64,000 bases of DNA, taken from positions 123,443 to 187,442 of the forward strand of contig JAIEMQ010000007.1 of the NCBI GenBank assembly GCA_019752015.1, read 5' to 3'. Of the stretch, positions 39,721 to 50,133 are shown piece after piece; positions within the stretch are counted from its first letter, which is position 1, and each line of letters opens with the position of its first letter. The position numbers and the translations under genes were made by a program. Source of the DNA: Cyanobacteriota bacterium. GTDB lineage: Bacteria > Acidobacteriota > Vicinamibacteria > Vicinamibacterales > UBA2999. The notes beneath the pieces were generated by a model that searched no databases, was not told the DNA's origin, and worked only from the letters and a program-made list of their open reading frames with translations.

Positions 39721-42165
39721 ATGATCGCAGACGACTTCAAATTCGGATGGCGGCAGCTGATCAAGGCGCCGGGATTTTCGATCACGGCAATCCTGACGCT
39801 TGGTCTCGCCATCGGCGCGAACACCGCGGTGTTCTCGCTCGTCGATGCCGTGCTCGTGAAGTCGATTCCGTATCCGCAGCCCGAGCGGCTCGGCACGATG
39901 GGCGCGGTCTACACGCGCGACAACGTCGAGATCGAGCGCGGCGACATGGCGCTCGACGGCCAAGGCTGGGAAGCGCTCAAGGGCCAGGCCACGAGCGTGG
40001 AGGCGGCGCTGTTTTCCGGATTGTCGTCGCAGGTCAGCCTGGTTGGGCCGTCGGGCACGACCAGTGTGGAGCCGCAGCGCGTCAGCACGGACTACTTTCG
40101 AGTGCTCGGCGTGCTGCCGGCCATCGGACGCGAGTTCACGGCGGATGAAGATGTCCCCGGTGGTCCCGCGCTGGCGATCCTCAGCGATCAGCTCTGGCGA
40201 TCGGTGTTCAACGGTGATCCCGCCGTCGTCGGCAAGAGCATTCTGCTCAAGGGCGAACCGCACGTGGTGGTCGGCGTCATGCCGCCCGCATTCAGGAGCA
40301 ACTACGAAGCGGATCTGTGGACACCGCTGCGGCCGTCGAGGACGGGCGAGGGCGGCGGCAACAACTACGGCGTGGTCGCGCGTCTCAGGGAGGGCGTCGG
40401 CTGGCCGCAGGCCTCCGCTGAAGCCGGTGCGGCCGTTGATGCGACGGTGCAGCGCCGCACGTCGGACAGCGGAGTGACGCGCACGCACATCCTGATGCCG
40501 CTGCAAGAGCAGATGACCCGGGGCGTCCGGACGCCGCTCCTGCTGTTGTCGGCAGCGGTTGGTGTCGTCCTGCTCGTCGCGTGCGTGAATCTTGCCGGCC
40601 TGCTGCTGGCCCGCGCCGGCCGTCGCACGAGGGAGATCGCCACGCGCCTGGCCATTGGCGGCGATCGCAGAGCGGTCATGCGGCAATTGCTGATCGAGAG
40701 TGTGCTGCTCGCGATGTGCGGCGGACTGTTCGGGCTCGCAATTGGCGCCGCGGCCCTCGAAGGACTGAAAGCCACCGCGACGAGCCTGCTGCTGACGCCG
40801 TGGGGCGAGGTCGCGCTTGACGCGCGCGTGCTGGCGGTGACGCTCGGCCTGACGATCCTGACGGCGATCCTGTTCGGCCTGGTTCCGGCGATCCAGGCGA
40901 CGCGGCTCGACGTGCAGGCCGCGCTGGCAGAAGGCGGCACGCGGTCGGTGGCCGGCGGCGCGAAGGGCTGGCCGCGGCGATTGCTCGTCGTCGCCGAAGT
41001 TGCGCTCGGCGTCATCCTGCTGGTCGGAGCGGGCCTGCTGATTCGGACGTTCATGTATCTGGAAACGATTCCCGCCGGCTTCGATGCGACGAATGTCGTG
41101 GCCGCGTCCGCATCTCTCGAGGATGCGCGCTACGAGAAGCACGAAAACGTTGAGCAGTTGTTCGCCCGCAGCCTCGAACGGCTGCGCGCGATGCCGGGTG
41201 TCGAGTCCGCGGCGATCTCGCTCGGGCTGCCGTACGAGCACATCCTCAACATGGGCGCACGAATCGTGAACGGCAACACCCGCAGCGATTTCGTGTTTAC
41301 CACCGCGACCTACGTCACGCCCGGTTACTTCGAGACGCTGCGCGTGCCGCTGCTCGGCGGCCGCACGTTCCGCGACACCGACACCATGACGTCCGCGCCC
41401 GCGGCGATCATCAACGAGGCGTTCGCGAAAAGATATTTCAAGGATCGCGATCCGATCGGGCAGTACATCTTCTCGAGCGGCGCGACGCGCGAGGTGATTG
41501 GCGTCGTCGGCAACCTGCAGCAGCGCGGCGGCTTCCAGAACTTCGGACCGATTGATGCGCTGCCGGGTTTCTACGTGCCGTTCTCACAATTTCCTGGCGG
41601 CGGCCTGCGCACGATTCACGGCTGGTTCTCGACAGCGTTCATCGTCCGGCAGTCGTATGACGGTGCTGTCAACGAGCCGATCATGCGACGCGTCATGTCG
41701 GAGATCGATCCGCAGCTCGCGGTGTCGGCGGTTCGCGGTGTCGATGCGGTGCGCGCCGTCACCTTGTCGCGTCAGCGCATCCTGATGATGCTGGTCGGCG
41801 CGCTTGGCGGCCTGGCCTTGTTCCTGGCGGCGACCGGCATCCACGCGCTGATTTCGAGCGGCGTCACCGAGCGCACGCGCGAGCTCGGCATCCGCATGGC
41901 GCTCGGCGCTACCGTCGGTCAGACGATCCGCGACGCGGCGCTGCCCGGCATCGGCATGGCGATCACCGGACTGGTGATCGGCTGCGCGATCGCCTACGGC
42001 GTGTCGGGCTACATCCGCAGCCTGTTGTGGGGCGTGAAGGAAAACGACCCGATGACGTTCATCGCAGTGGTCGCGGCGCTGCTGACCGTCGCGATTGCGG
42101 CGAGCGTAATGCCGGCGTTGCGCGTCCGAAAGCTCGACCCGGTCTCGCTGTTGCGATCGGAATGA
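39721..42165 (+). CDS. ADOP-type ABC permease, second of a pair
   Basis: 814 residues, starting immediately after the stop of the first permease, so translation is coupled. Domain layout is the same as its neighbour: ITAILTLGLAIGANTAVFSLVDAVL at the start, a first FtsX core near ACVNLAGLLLARAGRRTREIATRLAIGG, and a second at the C-terminus (GIHALISSGVTERTRELGIRMALGA). The two proteins are clearly diverged paralogues and might form a heteromer. No nucleotide-binding subunit is encoded nearby. Confidence 0.9.
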   Translation: MIADDFKFGWRQLIKAPGFSITAILTLGLAIGANTAVFSLVDAVLVKSIPYPQPERLGTMGAVYTRDNVEIERGDMALDGQGWEALKGQATSVEAALFSGLSSQVSLVGPSGTTSVEPQRVSTDYFRVLGVLPAIGREFTADEDVPGGPALAILSDQLWRSVFNGDPAVVGKSILLKGEPHVVVGVMPPAFRSNYEADLWTPLRPSRTGEGGGNNYGVVARLREGVGWPQASAEAGAAVDATVQRRTSDSGVTRTHILMPLQEQMTRGVRTPLLLLSAAVGVVLLVACVNLAGLLLARAGRRTREIATRLAIGGDRRAVMRQLLIESVLLAMCGGLFGLAIGAAALEGLKATATSLLLTPWGEVALDARVLAVTLGLTILTAILFGLVPAIQATRLDVQAALAEGGTRSVAGGAKGWPRRLLVVAEVALGVILLVGAGLLIRTFMYLETIPAGFDATNVVAASASLEDARYEKHENVEQLFARSLERLRAMPGVESAAISLGLPYEHILNMGARIVNGNTRSDFVFTTATYVTPGYFETLRVPLLGGRTFRDTDTMTSAPAAIINEAFAKRYFKDRDPIGQYIFSSGATREVIGVVGNLQQRGGFQNFGPIDALPGFYVPFSQFPGGGLRTIHGWFSTAFIVRQSYDGAVNEPIMRRVMSEIDPQLAVSAVRGVDAVRAVTLSRQRILMMLVGALGGLALFLAATGIHALISSGVTERTRELGIRMALGATVGQTIRDAALPGIGMAITGLVIGCAIAYGVSGYIRSLLWGVKENDPMTFIAVVAALLTVAIAASVMPALRVRKLDPVSLLRSE

Positions 42166-42786
42166 TTATCTGGTGCTGCCGGCTTCCCATTTCGACGTGA
42201 AGCCGTTGGTGCCTTTGTGGCTCCACGAATGCGCCGCGCTCGTATGCGTGTGCGACACCGACTTGAACTGCGTGTAGTCCTGAAACACCGCGCTCGGCAG
42301 GTTCGAGACCTTGACGGCCTTGCCGTTGAAGCCTTTCAGCACTTCCATTTCGACGGATGATTCCGGTCCCGAGAACTTCACGCGCGTCTCGGTGGCTTCC
42401 ATTGTGATCGGCGCCTTCGTAAACGACAGCATGCCCTTGTGGAACCCCGCGAATGCGAGCGGCAGCAACGCCTCGACGGCTTTCATCTGGCGATCGCTGA
42501 CCTTGTCGCTGACGTAGATCTTCGACCAGTTGCGCATGTTGAAGGTGACGAGCAGCTGCACGCCGGCGAGATCGACGCCGTCGTAGTTGCCGGAGTCGAT
42601 CGAGATGATGCGATTGCCCTCGCACGGCATCCGCGACGGCTCGCCGCCGAAGTTGCATGGGCACGACACCGTGCAGCTGCAGCTCTCGGCGACGGTCGCG
42701 CTCATTTTCCACGCCGGTTGCCGCGCAGCCGACGGGATTTCGAGCAACAGGCAAGCGATGGTCGCGAGGGCAAGCGTGGTTCGCAT
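42166..42786 (-). CDS. Exported DUF1326-family protein
   Basis: About 206 residues from an ATG, with a GTG two codons upstream as alternative. A hydrophobic leader (MRTTLALATIACLLLEIPSAA) suggests export. The family signature is SATVAESCSCTVSCPCNFG, a CxC-x3-CxC cysteine cluster near the N-terminus of the mature protein that looks suited to metal binding. The rest is a beta-rich domain (SGPESSVEMEVLKGFNGKAVKVSNLP) with a His-rich stretch near the end. The biochemical role of DUF1326 is unknown. It is convergent with the permease pair, abutting its stop. Confidence 0.82.
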   Translation of the reverse strand: MRTTLALATIACLLLEIPSAARQPAWKMSATVAESCSCTVSCPCNFGGEPSRMPCEGNRIISIDSGNYDGVDLAGVQLLVTFNMRNWSKIYVSDKVSDRQMKAVEALLPLAFAGFHKGMLSFTKAPITMEATETRVKFSGPESSVEMEVLKGFNGKAVKVSNLPSAVFQDYTQFKSVSHTHTSAAHSWSHKGTNGFTSKWEAGSTR

Positions 42787-42810
42787 GCGCACAATCTATA
42801 CTGATTTTCG

Positions 42811-43284
42811 ATGTCTGCAACACCGGCGATCCACTTTCTGCGGCAGCAGGGCGTGACGTTTACCGAGCACGAATATCGCTACGAGGAACGCGGCGGGACC
42901 GCGGTGTCGTCAAGGGAACTGGGCGTCGATGAGCACGCGGTGATCAAGACCCTCATCATGGAAGATGAGCGGAAGCAGCCGCTGATCGTGCTGATGCACG
43001 GCGACAGGGAAGTATCGACGAAGAACCTGGCGCGGCAGGCCGGTCGAAAGAGCGTGGCGCCGTGCGCACCAGACGTCGCGCAGAAACATACCGGCTATCT
43101 GGTCGGCGGCACGTCGCCGTTCGGCACCCGCAAGCCGATGCCGGTGTTTCTCGAGCGGACGATCGCCGATCTGGATCGCATCTACATCAACGGCGGCCGC
43201 CGCGGGTTTCTGATCTCACTCACGCCGGCAGATTTGATCCGCGCGCTCTCGCCGGCGCTCGTCGACGCGGCGATGTCGCAATAA
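42811..43284 (+). CDS. ybaK: Cys-tRNA(Pro) deacylase YbaK/EbsC
   Basis: 157 residues of the YbaK/INS editing-domain family: TPAIHFLRQQGVTFTEHEYRYE at the start, VIKTLIMEDERKQPLIVLMHGDREVSTKNLAR with the conserved Lys, and GYLVGGTSPFGTRKPMPVF, the Gly-x-x-x-P loop of the active site. YbaK hydrolyses Cys-tRNA(Pro) formed by misacylation. The length matches the family. It is monocistronic and divergent from the DUF1326 gene. Confidence 0.93.
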   Translation: MSATPAIHFLRQQGVTFTEHEYRYEERGGTAVSSRELGVDEHAVIKTLIMEDERKQPLIVLMHGDREVSTKNLARQAGRKSVAPCAPDVAQKHTGYLVGGTSPFGTRKPMPVFLERTIADLDRIYINGGRRGFLISLTPADLIRALSPALVDAAMSQ

Positions 43285-43432
43285 TCGAAGTCGTTTCGCT
43301 CGAGCGGTGTTGCAGAAACTGCGTACTTAACACCCTAAGATCGCGTGATCGCGCCCAAAACACGGCGGCATCCCGTTAGCACTTTATCGTCGTCATGGAC
43401 GACGGTAGGATGGTCGCGGCGAGGAGGCGGCG

Positions 43433-44017
43433 ATGCCTGTTATGTCGCGACCGCACAAGAAAATCACCGCGGCGGAATTCCTTACGTGGCCGGACGACGG
43501 CAGGCATCAAGAGCTCATTGGCGGAGTCCACTACGTGACTCCGTCGCCGAAATTCAGTCACCAGGAGATCGTTGGACGCCTGTACGTAGCGATCGCGAAT
43601 TTTCTGACCACTCGGCGGCACCTCGGGCGCATCATTCTGGCGCGGTTCGACGTCGTGTTGTCGGATTACGACGTTGTCGAGCCGGACCTCCTGTTTCTTG
43701 CCGGCGATCAGCAATCGATCCTCACCGAAGCCAACGTGCAGGGCGCGCCGGCGCTCGTCGTGGAGGTGTTGTCGCCGAGTACGCGTCGCCGCGACGAAGG
43801 CCTGAAGAGAAAGCTGTTCGATGAGAAAGGCGTCCGGGAGTACTGGCTGGTCGATCCGAAGCACGAACGGGTTTCGGTTTGCCGGCGGGCCGCCGACGGC
43901 TCGTTCCCGGTCGTGTCGACATTGAGCGCGGCAGCAGATGACCATCTCGAATCGCCGCTGCTCCCGGGCTTTGCGCTGTCGGTCAGCGAATTGTTCGCCG
44001 AGCTCTTTCGCTCATAA
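43433..44017 (+). CDS. Uma2-family (DUF820) putative restriction-fold nuclease
   Basis: 194 residues of the Uma2/DUF820 family, which has a PD-(D/E)xK fold. Visible core: ITAAEFLTWPDDGRHQELIGGVHY, then VVEPDLLFLAG (acidic residue), PALVVEVLSPSTRRRDEGLKRKLF (E-x-x...K) and EYWLVDPKHERVSVCRR. The catalytic Asp/Glu and Lys seem intact. Members occur in large numbers in cyanobacteria, Acidobacteria and Chloroflexi, with no clear physiological role. Its end overlaps the convergent GNAT gene by 6 bases. Confidence 0.88.
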   Translation: MPVMSRPHKKITAAEFLTWPDDGRHQELIGGVHYVTPSPKFSHQEIVGRLYVAIANFLTTRRHLGRIILARFDVVLSDYDVVEPDLLFLAGDQQSILTEANVQGAPALVVEVLSPSTRRRDEGLKRKLFDEKGVREYWLVDPKHERVSVCRRAADGSFPVVSTLSAAADDHLESPLLPGFALSVSELFAELFRS

Positions 44018-44509
44018 GCGGAGCCGCATCATCGGCTCTTCCGCGACGACATAACCCATCGCGTCGTAGAGCGGCTTGCCGAACGGGCTCGCGTTGAGGA
44101 CGACGCGCTCGAGTCCTTCGTTGCGCGACCACTCGTGCATCGCGTCCATCAGGCGACGCCCAAGGCCCTGCTTGCGGTGTTCAGGCTTCGTGTAGACGTT
44201 GAACACGAACCCGCATCGCGGATCCATCGTCATCGGACCGGGCGGCCACGGGATCACGAGCAATCCGCCGCCGGCCACAACCTCTCCAGTGTGCGTCGTC
44301 GCCACCCAGCCACGATACGTATGCGAAGGCAGCGCATGGCGCAGCCAGAGATCGGTCGCGGCCGACATGTCGTCGAACTCGGCGGGAATACCCATTTCGC
44401 GAAACATCAGCTCGCGATGCTCGACGATGTGCGGGATGTCGGCGAGGGTGGCGGGCCGGATCGAATAAGCCGTGTGGACTATGATCGTACTCTTCGATGA
44501 CGGCGCCAC
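44012..44509 (-). CDS. GNAT-family N-acetyltransferase
   Basis: 165 residues. The acetyl-CoA pyrophosphate loop is visible as NVYTKPEHRKQGLGRRLMDAMHEW (R-x-x-G-x-G/R). It is preceded by the beta-strands VVAGGGLLVIPWPPGP and followed by RVVLNASPFGKPLYDAMGYV, the usual C-terminal strand of the fold. Substrate unknown. The start overlaps the divergent zinc-ribbon gene by 13 bases, and no alternative start codon lies inside the overlap, so the two 5' ends really intersect unless the other gene starts later. Confidence 0.85.
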   Translation of the reverse strand: MAPSSKSTIIVHTAYSIRPATLADIPHIVEHRELMFREMGIPAEFDDMSAATDLWLRHALPSHTYRGWVATTHTGEVVAGGGLLVIPWPPGPMTMDPRCGFVFNVYTKPEHRKQGLGRRLMDAMHEWSRNEGLERVVLNASPFGKPLYDAMGYVVAEEPMMRLRL

Positions 44510-45128
44510 GCCAGTACCGGGCCGGACAGTCCGTCGAGGACTACTGCCGGCAGTGCAAGGAAGATCGCATTCACACCGTGATCGTGGTCGATGCGCATGC
44601 GCAGCCGCTACGTGTGACGTGTGACTTCTGCGGCAGCGAACACAACTTTAGAGGCGGGCCGCGGAATGCGCCGCCAATTACCAGGGCCACAGAAGGCTCA
44701 GAAGGCTCAGACTTCAAACGCCCGGTTCATCAGGTTCCGAGTCGGCCAGTCACTTCGCCTCCACCACAAACCGCCATGGCACCAATCGATAACGAACTCG
44801 AAGCGACGATCCGACGAATTATTCGCGAGGAGACCGGACTCACTCCGGTCGCGCCGGCCGAGAAATGGCGCGGCGGGCAGCTGGTGCTGCGACCCGGCAG
44901 GCCCGGCGTTCAAGAAAAGGCGATGCCGATCGATTCGTTCTTCAACAAGGTCGTGATGCTGAGGAACCGTCTGCGCACGCTCGAGCAGCAGGTGAATGCG
45001 TCTGAAATGCCCGACGATCAAAAGCTGAAGCTGCAGGGATACATCACCGCCTGCTACGGATCTCTGACCAGTTTCAACGTGCTGTTTGCGAATGACGACG
45101 ATAAGTTCGTCGGGAGCGGTGGCGGCGA

Positions 45129-45132
<4 letters not shown>
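44497..45132 (+). CDS. Zinc-ribbon hypothetical protein with repeat-derived linker
   Basis: 211 residues. The N-terminus has two Cys pairs, [10 protein letters not shown] and TCDFCGSEH, forming a CxxC-x(n)-CxxC zinc ribbon. A Pro/Ser-rich linker follows, part of which (ATEGSEGSD) is encoded by a CCACAGAAGGC-type repeat. The C-terminal half is helical ([37 protein letters not shown]) and likely dimerises. Such proteins are common but uncharacterised; nucleic-acid binding is a guess from the ribbon. It is convergent with glnS and shares 4 bases. Confidence 0.7.
44687..44710. repeat. CCACAGAAGGCTCAGAAGGCTCAG repeat inside a coding linker
   Basis: This 24-mer has the same architecture as CCACAGAAAGCGCAGAAAGCGCAG upstream of padR (22552) and the ends of the 201-bp hairpin at 52387. 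Here it is translated in frame as the linker T-E-G-S-E-G-S of the zinc-ribbon protein, so a dispersed repeat seems to have been absorbed into a gene. Confidence 0.7.
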
Positions 45133-46823
<1,691 letters not shown>

Positions 46824-46852
46824 CGGTCTCAAACGATCAGCTTATCAGACGG

Positions 46853-47647
46853 TCACTCCACTGCGCAGGGGGCGCCGGAGAGGACGGCGAGCACGATTAC
46901 GGGATTGCGGCCGCTGCGCGACAGGCTGTAGGTCGTGCCGCGCGGCACGACGATGAATGCACCGGCGGCAATGGTGAACTCCCGCTCGCCGAGCTTCAAG
47001 CGGCCGTCGCCGCCGACGACGTACAACATGCCATCGGCGTCTTCATGCTGGCGGCCGTTCCACGGCTCGCGCACCTGCCAGAGCATCGCCTTCTCCGCGC
47101 CGCTGCAGCCGATCTCGCTCTGCTTCTGCGGCTCGCGGCCCGAAATGAAATTCTTCTCGATGTAGTCAGGCAGCGACACCGTTTTCGGCACGCCGGGCGG
47201 CGGCAATGCGGGCGATGGCTTGGGCGGCGGCGCCGCGACCACGGGGGCCGGTGCCGGTTCGGGTTTCACGGGCGCGGCATTCAGCATGATCGACATTTCC
47301 GGCTGCGCCGTTCCGGCGCGCCACGAAATCTCTTTCTCGAACGTGATGAACTTCTCGTGCGTGAAGCGCACGCGATAGGTGCCGGCGCGCAGCCCTTCGA
47401 TGCGCGTCGGTCCGCTCGACGGACTCTTCACTTCGCGATCGACCGGTCCCATCACGTTGACCGTGACGTTCTCGATCGCGCGGCCCGCGCCGTCGGTGAT
47501 GAACAGCAAGGCCGTCGTCGTGGCGGAGCCCGACGGCCGCGGCCGCGGCGCCTGAGTCGCGGCGGCCGGCGCCGGCTGCGTTTGCGGCTTCGCAGTGGCG
47601 GGGGGCGTCGCCGCCTGCAGGACGGTCAGCAACAAGGCGGCAATCAT
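46853..47647 (-). CDS. Exported carboxypeptidase-regulatory-like plus cupin protein
   Basis: 264 residues. A short hydrophobic leader (MIAALLLTVLQAA) and Pro/Ala-rich stretch precede a beta-sandwich like PEGA/CarboxypepD_reg domains (AIENVTVNVMGPV, RIEGLRAGTYRVRF). A second Pro-rich linker follows, then a cupin barrel: WNGRQHEDADGMLYVVGG for motif 1 and the GAFIVVPRGTTYSL turn for motif 2. Only some of the usual metal-binding histidines are evident. Probably a periplasmic sensor or binding protein; the function is unknown. Confidence 0.72.
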   Translation of the reverse strand: MIAALLLTVLQAATPPATAKPQTQPAPAAATQAPRPRPSGSATTTALLFITDGAGRAIENVTVNVMGPVDREVKSPSSGPTRIEGLRAGTYRVRFTHEKFITFEKEISWRAGTAQPEMSIMLNAAPVKPEPAPAPVVAAPPPKPSPALPPPGVPKTVSLPDYIEKNFISGREPQKQSEIGCSGAEKAMLWQVREPWNGRQHEDADGMLYVVGGDGRLKLGEREFTIAAGAFIVVPRGTTYSLSRSGRNPVIVLAVLSGAPCAVE

Positions 47648-47784
47648 CGTGCAATCGTACTACGCGGACCGCCCGGCGGCCGTGCCAGCCCGGCGGTTGC
47701 GCATAGAATCAACCTCGGCCGTGATTCATCCCGATACCGACTGAGTGATCATCCGTCGCTCGCGCGCCGGATCTAGATCTAGAC

Positions 47785-49294
47785 GTGACGCTCGGTCCCA
47801 TCGTCCGCTTCGTGGCCCGCAGCGCCGCGTGGGTGCGGCCCTACCGCGGCCTCGCCGCGGTGATCGCGCTCGGCCTGATCCTCGAGGCGGCGTTCACCGC
47901 TTCGGTTCCCCTGGCTTTCAGGATGCTGATCGCGCGATTGCGCCGCGCGATACCGATCTGCTGATGACGCTGATCGTGGCCATGACGATCGGCGTGGCGA
48001 TTGTCGCCGCGGCCGGCCTGTGGCGCGACTACCTGTATGCGCGTGTGTGCAGCCTGATGCTGCGCGACTTGCGCGCCGAGATCTTCGATCAGCTGCATCG
48101 CCTGACGCCGAGCTCCTCGGGGAGCGAGGACAACGCCGGCGAGACCGCACACTTTTCGACCGACCTCGCCGCGATCGAGCACGCTCTCGTGTCGGCGGTG
48201 CCGTGGGCGCTGTTGCCGGCGCTCGACGTGGCGATCGGCACGACGCTGCTGTTCATGCTCGAGTGGCGGCTGGCCGTGATCGCCGCGCTGGTGTTTCCGC
48301 TGGCGCTGATCGGGCCGCGCATCGTGGCGCCGCGCGCCACGCGCGCCAGCCGCGAGCGCAAGGATCAGGAAGCAGCGGTGCTGCGCGACGTGCAGGAAAA
48401 CATCAGCGCCCGCCAGATGATCCGCGCCTTTCGTCTCGAAGCGCTGATGCGCGCGCGTTTCATCGGCCGCGTCGATCACCTCGTGGCCGGCAGCACGCGC
48501 ACCGGTTTTCTCGGCGCGCTGGTGGAGCGGTCGGCCGGCATCGGCATCCTGTTGCTGCAGGTGGTGCGTGCGCGACATTCAATTCGAATCCGTCGTTTAC
48601 GCATTCGACGGGATGCCGCCGATTCTGCGCGGTCTCGATCTATCGCTGCGCGCCGGTGAGCGCGTCGCGATCGTCGGACCGATCGGCGCCGGCAAGAGCA
48701 CGGTCCTTCGCATGATCGCGCGGTTTGCCGATCCGAGCGGCGGCCGCATCCTGCTCGACGGCCACGACATTCGCGACGGGACACAGGAATCGCTGCGGCG
48801 CCAGATCGGCGTCGTGTTCCAGGACGGCATGCTGCTCGACGACACGATTCGCGAGAACATCCGGCTGGGGAAGAGCGGCGCGACCGACTCAGAGGTGGAG
48901 CGGTGTCGTCGCTCGTCGGCCTGCACGATCTGATCGAACGGCTGCCGCGCGGCTACGACACGACGGTCGGTCCGCGCGGCGAGCGATTGTCCGGCGGTCA
49001 GCGGCAGCTCGTCGCGATCGCCCGCGCCGTGCTGCGCGATCCGTCGATCCTGCTGCTCGACGAGCCGACCTCGGCGCTCGATCCATATTCCGATCGCATC
49101 GTGCGGCTCGCGATCGAGCACGTCTCGCGCGGCCGCACCGTGATCGCCGTCACGCATCGCCGCGCCCTTGCCGCTGAAGCGGATCGCGTCCTGGTGCTGC
49201 AGGACGGCAGGCTCGTGAAGACGGGACCCACGCATCGCTGCTGCAGGCGGGAACGCTCTATTCACGTCTGTGGTGGGAAGGGGGGAACCCTTGA
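47785..49294 (+). pseudogene. Disrupted ABC exporter (fused permease-ATPase) with four lesions
   Basis: Pieces of one MsbA-like half-transporter lie in alternating frames. (1) VTLGPIVRFVARSAAWV to AFRMLI, then TGA at 47962; a missing GATC restores AFRMLI-DRAIAPRDTDLL. (2) The membrane domain up to GIGILLLQVV, then an apparent deletion of helices 5-6 and linker. (3) The ATPase from RDIQFESVVYAFDG, frameshifted near 48905. (4) A last shift near 49228, after which HASLLQAGTLYSRLWW resumes and ends at TGA 49292. Walker A (GPIGAGKST), the signature (LSGGQRQLV) and Walker B (ILLLDEPTS) are still perfect, so either the decay is recent or the local sequence has indel errors. Confidence 0.85.
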
Positions 49295-49382
49295 ATCTAG
49301 TGATCTAGTGATTTAGTGATCTAGTGATTTAGTGATTTAGTGATTTAGTGATTTAGTGATTTAGTGATTTGGTGATTTAGTG
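49295..49382. repeat. 8-bp tandem repeat (GTGATTTA x about 10)
   Basis: About ten units of GTGATYTA follow the stop codon of the disrupted ABC gene without a gap. The variants are GTGATCTA and one GTGATTTG. The tract is strongly AT-rich in an otherwise GC-rich window and has no coding role on the plus strand. On the minus strand it would encode the tail of the frameshifted gene next to it. Confidence 0.92.
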
Positions 49383-49490
49383 CGAGTGCAAACCCGGCGC
49401 GGTCCGTGAGGCCCTGCGGCGGGTAGCCGAGTGCGTTTGCGGCGGTGTCTCCAAACAAGCACGCCATCACGGTGGCGCGATCGGTCGCCT

Positions 49491-50096
49491 TCAGATGCGG
49501 CGCGCGATCACCGTGCGCGTGTAAGCGAGATCGTCCTCATCGAGTGACGGCGTCGCGCAACCGGCGCGTGCCATCGCGTAGCCTTCCTGGTCCAGCATCT
49601 CCCCCAACGTCTTTGGCGCCGGATGCGTCTGCAGGTATTCCGCGCGGTAGATCGACGTGACCACGGCTTCGCGCACGCGATCGGCGGATGCCGGCTCGCT
49701 GGTCCAGAGAATCGCGGTGATGAAACCGCGTTTCAAAAACGCCTGGCCTTCGATGCGGTGGCCGTATTCGCTGGACCACCGATTGGTCCAGCCGCCCTTG
49801 AGATCGTCTGAGACGACAACAGCAACTTTGAATTCGCGCTGAGACGTTTGGAGAGCGATGGCTTTAGCCGTCGCTATGGCGTCGGAAGCAATCTGTTCCG
49901 CTCCCAGCGCAATGTAGTGGTCGATCAAGGCCGGGACGTGTTCCTTGCCCATCGGATTCATGGCCACGAGCGGCAGGGCGAGATCGCCCGTGTCCGGGTC
50001 GGTCATCGTCCGGATGTATTCACGAAACCGCTCCCTCCCACGCGGCATGGCGTAGAGCTCGCGCTGAATCTGGAGCAGCGGCAGGAACGTCAGCAC
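49491..50096 (-). CDS. Hypothetical protein, probably frameshifted near its 3' end
   Basis: 201 residues in the open frame (MLTFLPLLQIQRELYAM to VIARRI, TGA). A one-base shift at the stop continues coherently as HLKATDRATVMACLFGDTAANALGYPPQ and ends at TAA 49345 inside the 8-bp repeat, so a single lost C (ATCCTG read as ATCTG) probably truncated it. Visible features: YIRTMTDPDTGDLALPLVAMNPMGKEH near the N-terminus and an alpha/beta pattern (FKVAVVVSDDLKGGWTNRW). No family recognised. It is divergent from the propeller gene, with 37 bases between starts. Confidence 0.65.
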   Translation of the reverse strand: MLTFLPLLQIQRELYAMPRGRERFREYIRTMTDPDTGDLALPLVAMNPMGKEHVPALIDHYIALGAEQIASDAIATAKAIALQTSQREFKVAVVVSDDLKGGWTNRWSSEYGHRIEGQAFLKRGFITAILWTSEPASADRVREAVVTSIYRAEYLQTHPAPKTLGEMLDQEGYAMARAGCATPSLDEDDLAYTRTVIARRI

Positions 50097-50133
50097 GCGG
50101 ATATACTAGCTGGCCTTGGAAGGAGTCTCACGG

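Noticed and set aside
49295-49382. CRISPR-like array
   Set aside because: Units are 8 bp with no spacers; it is a simple tandem repeat.
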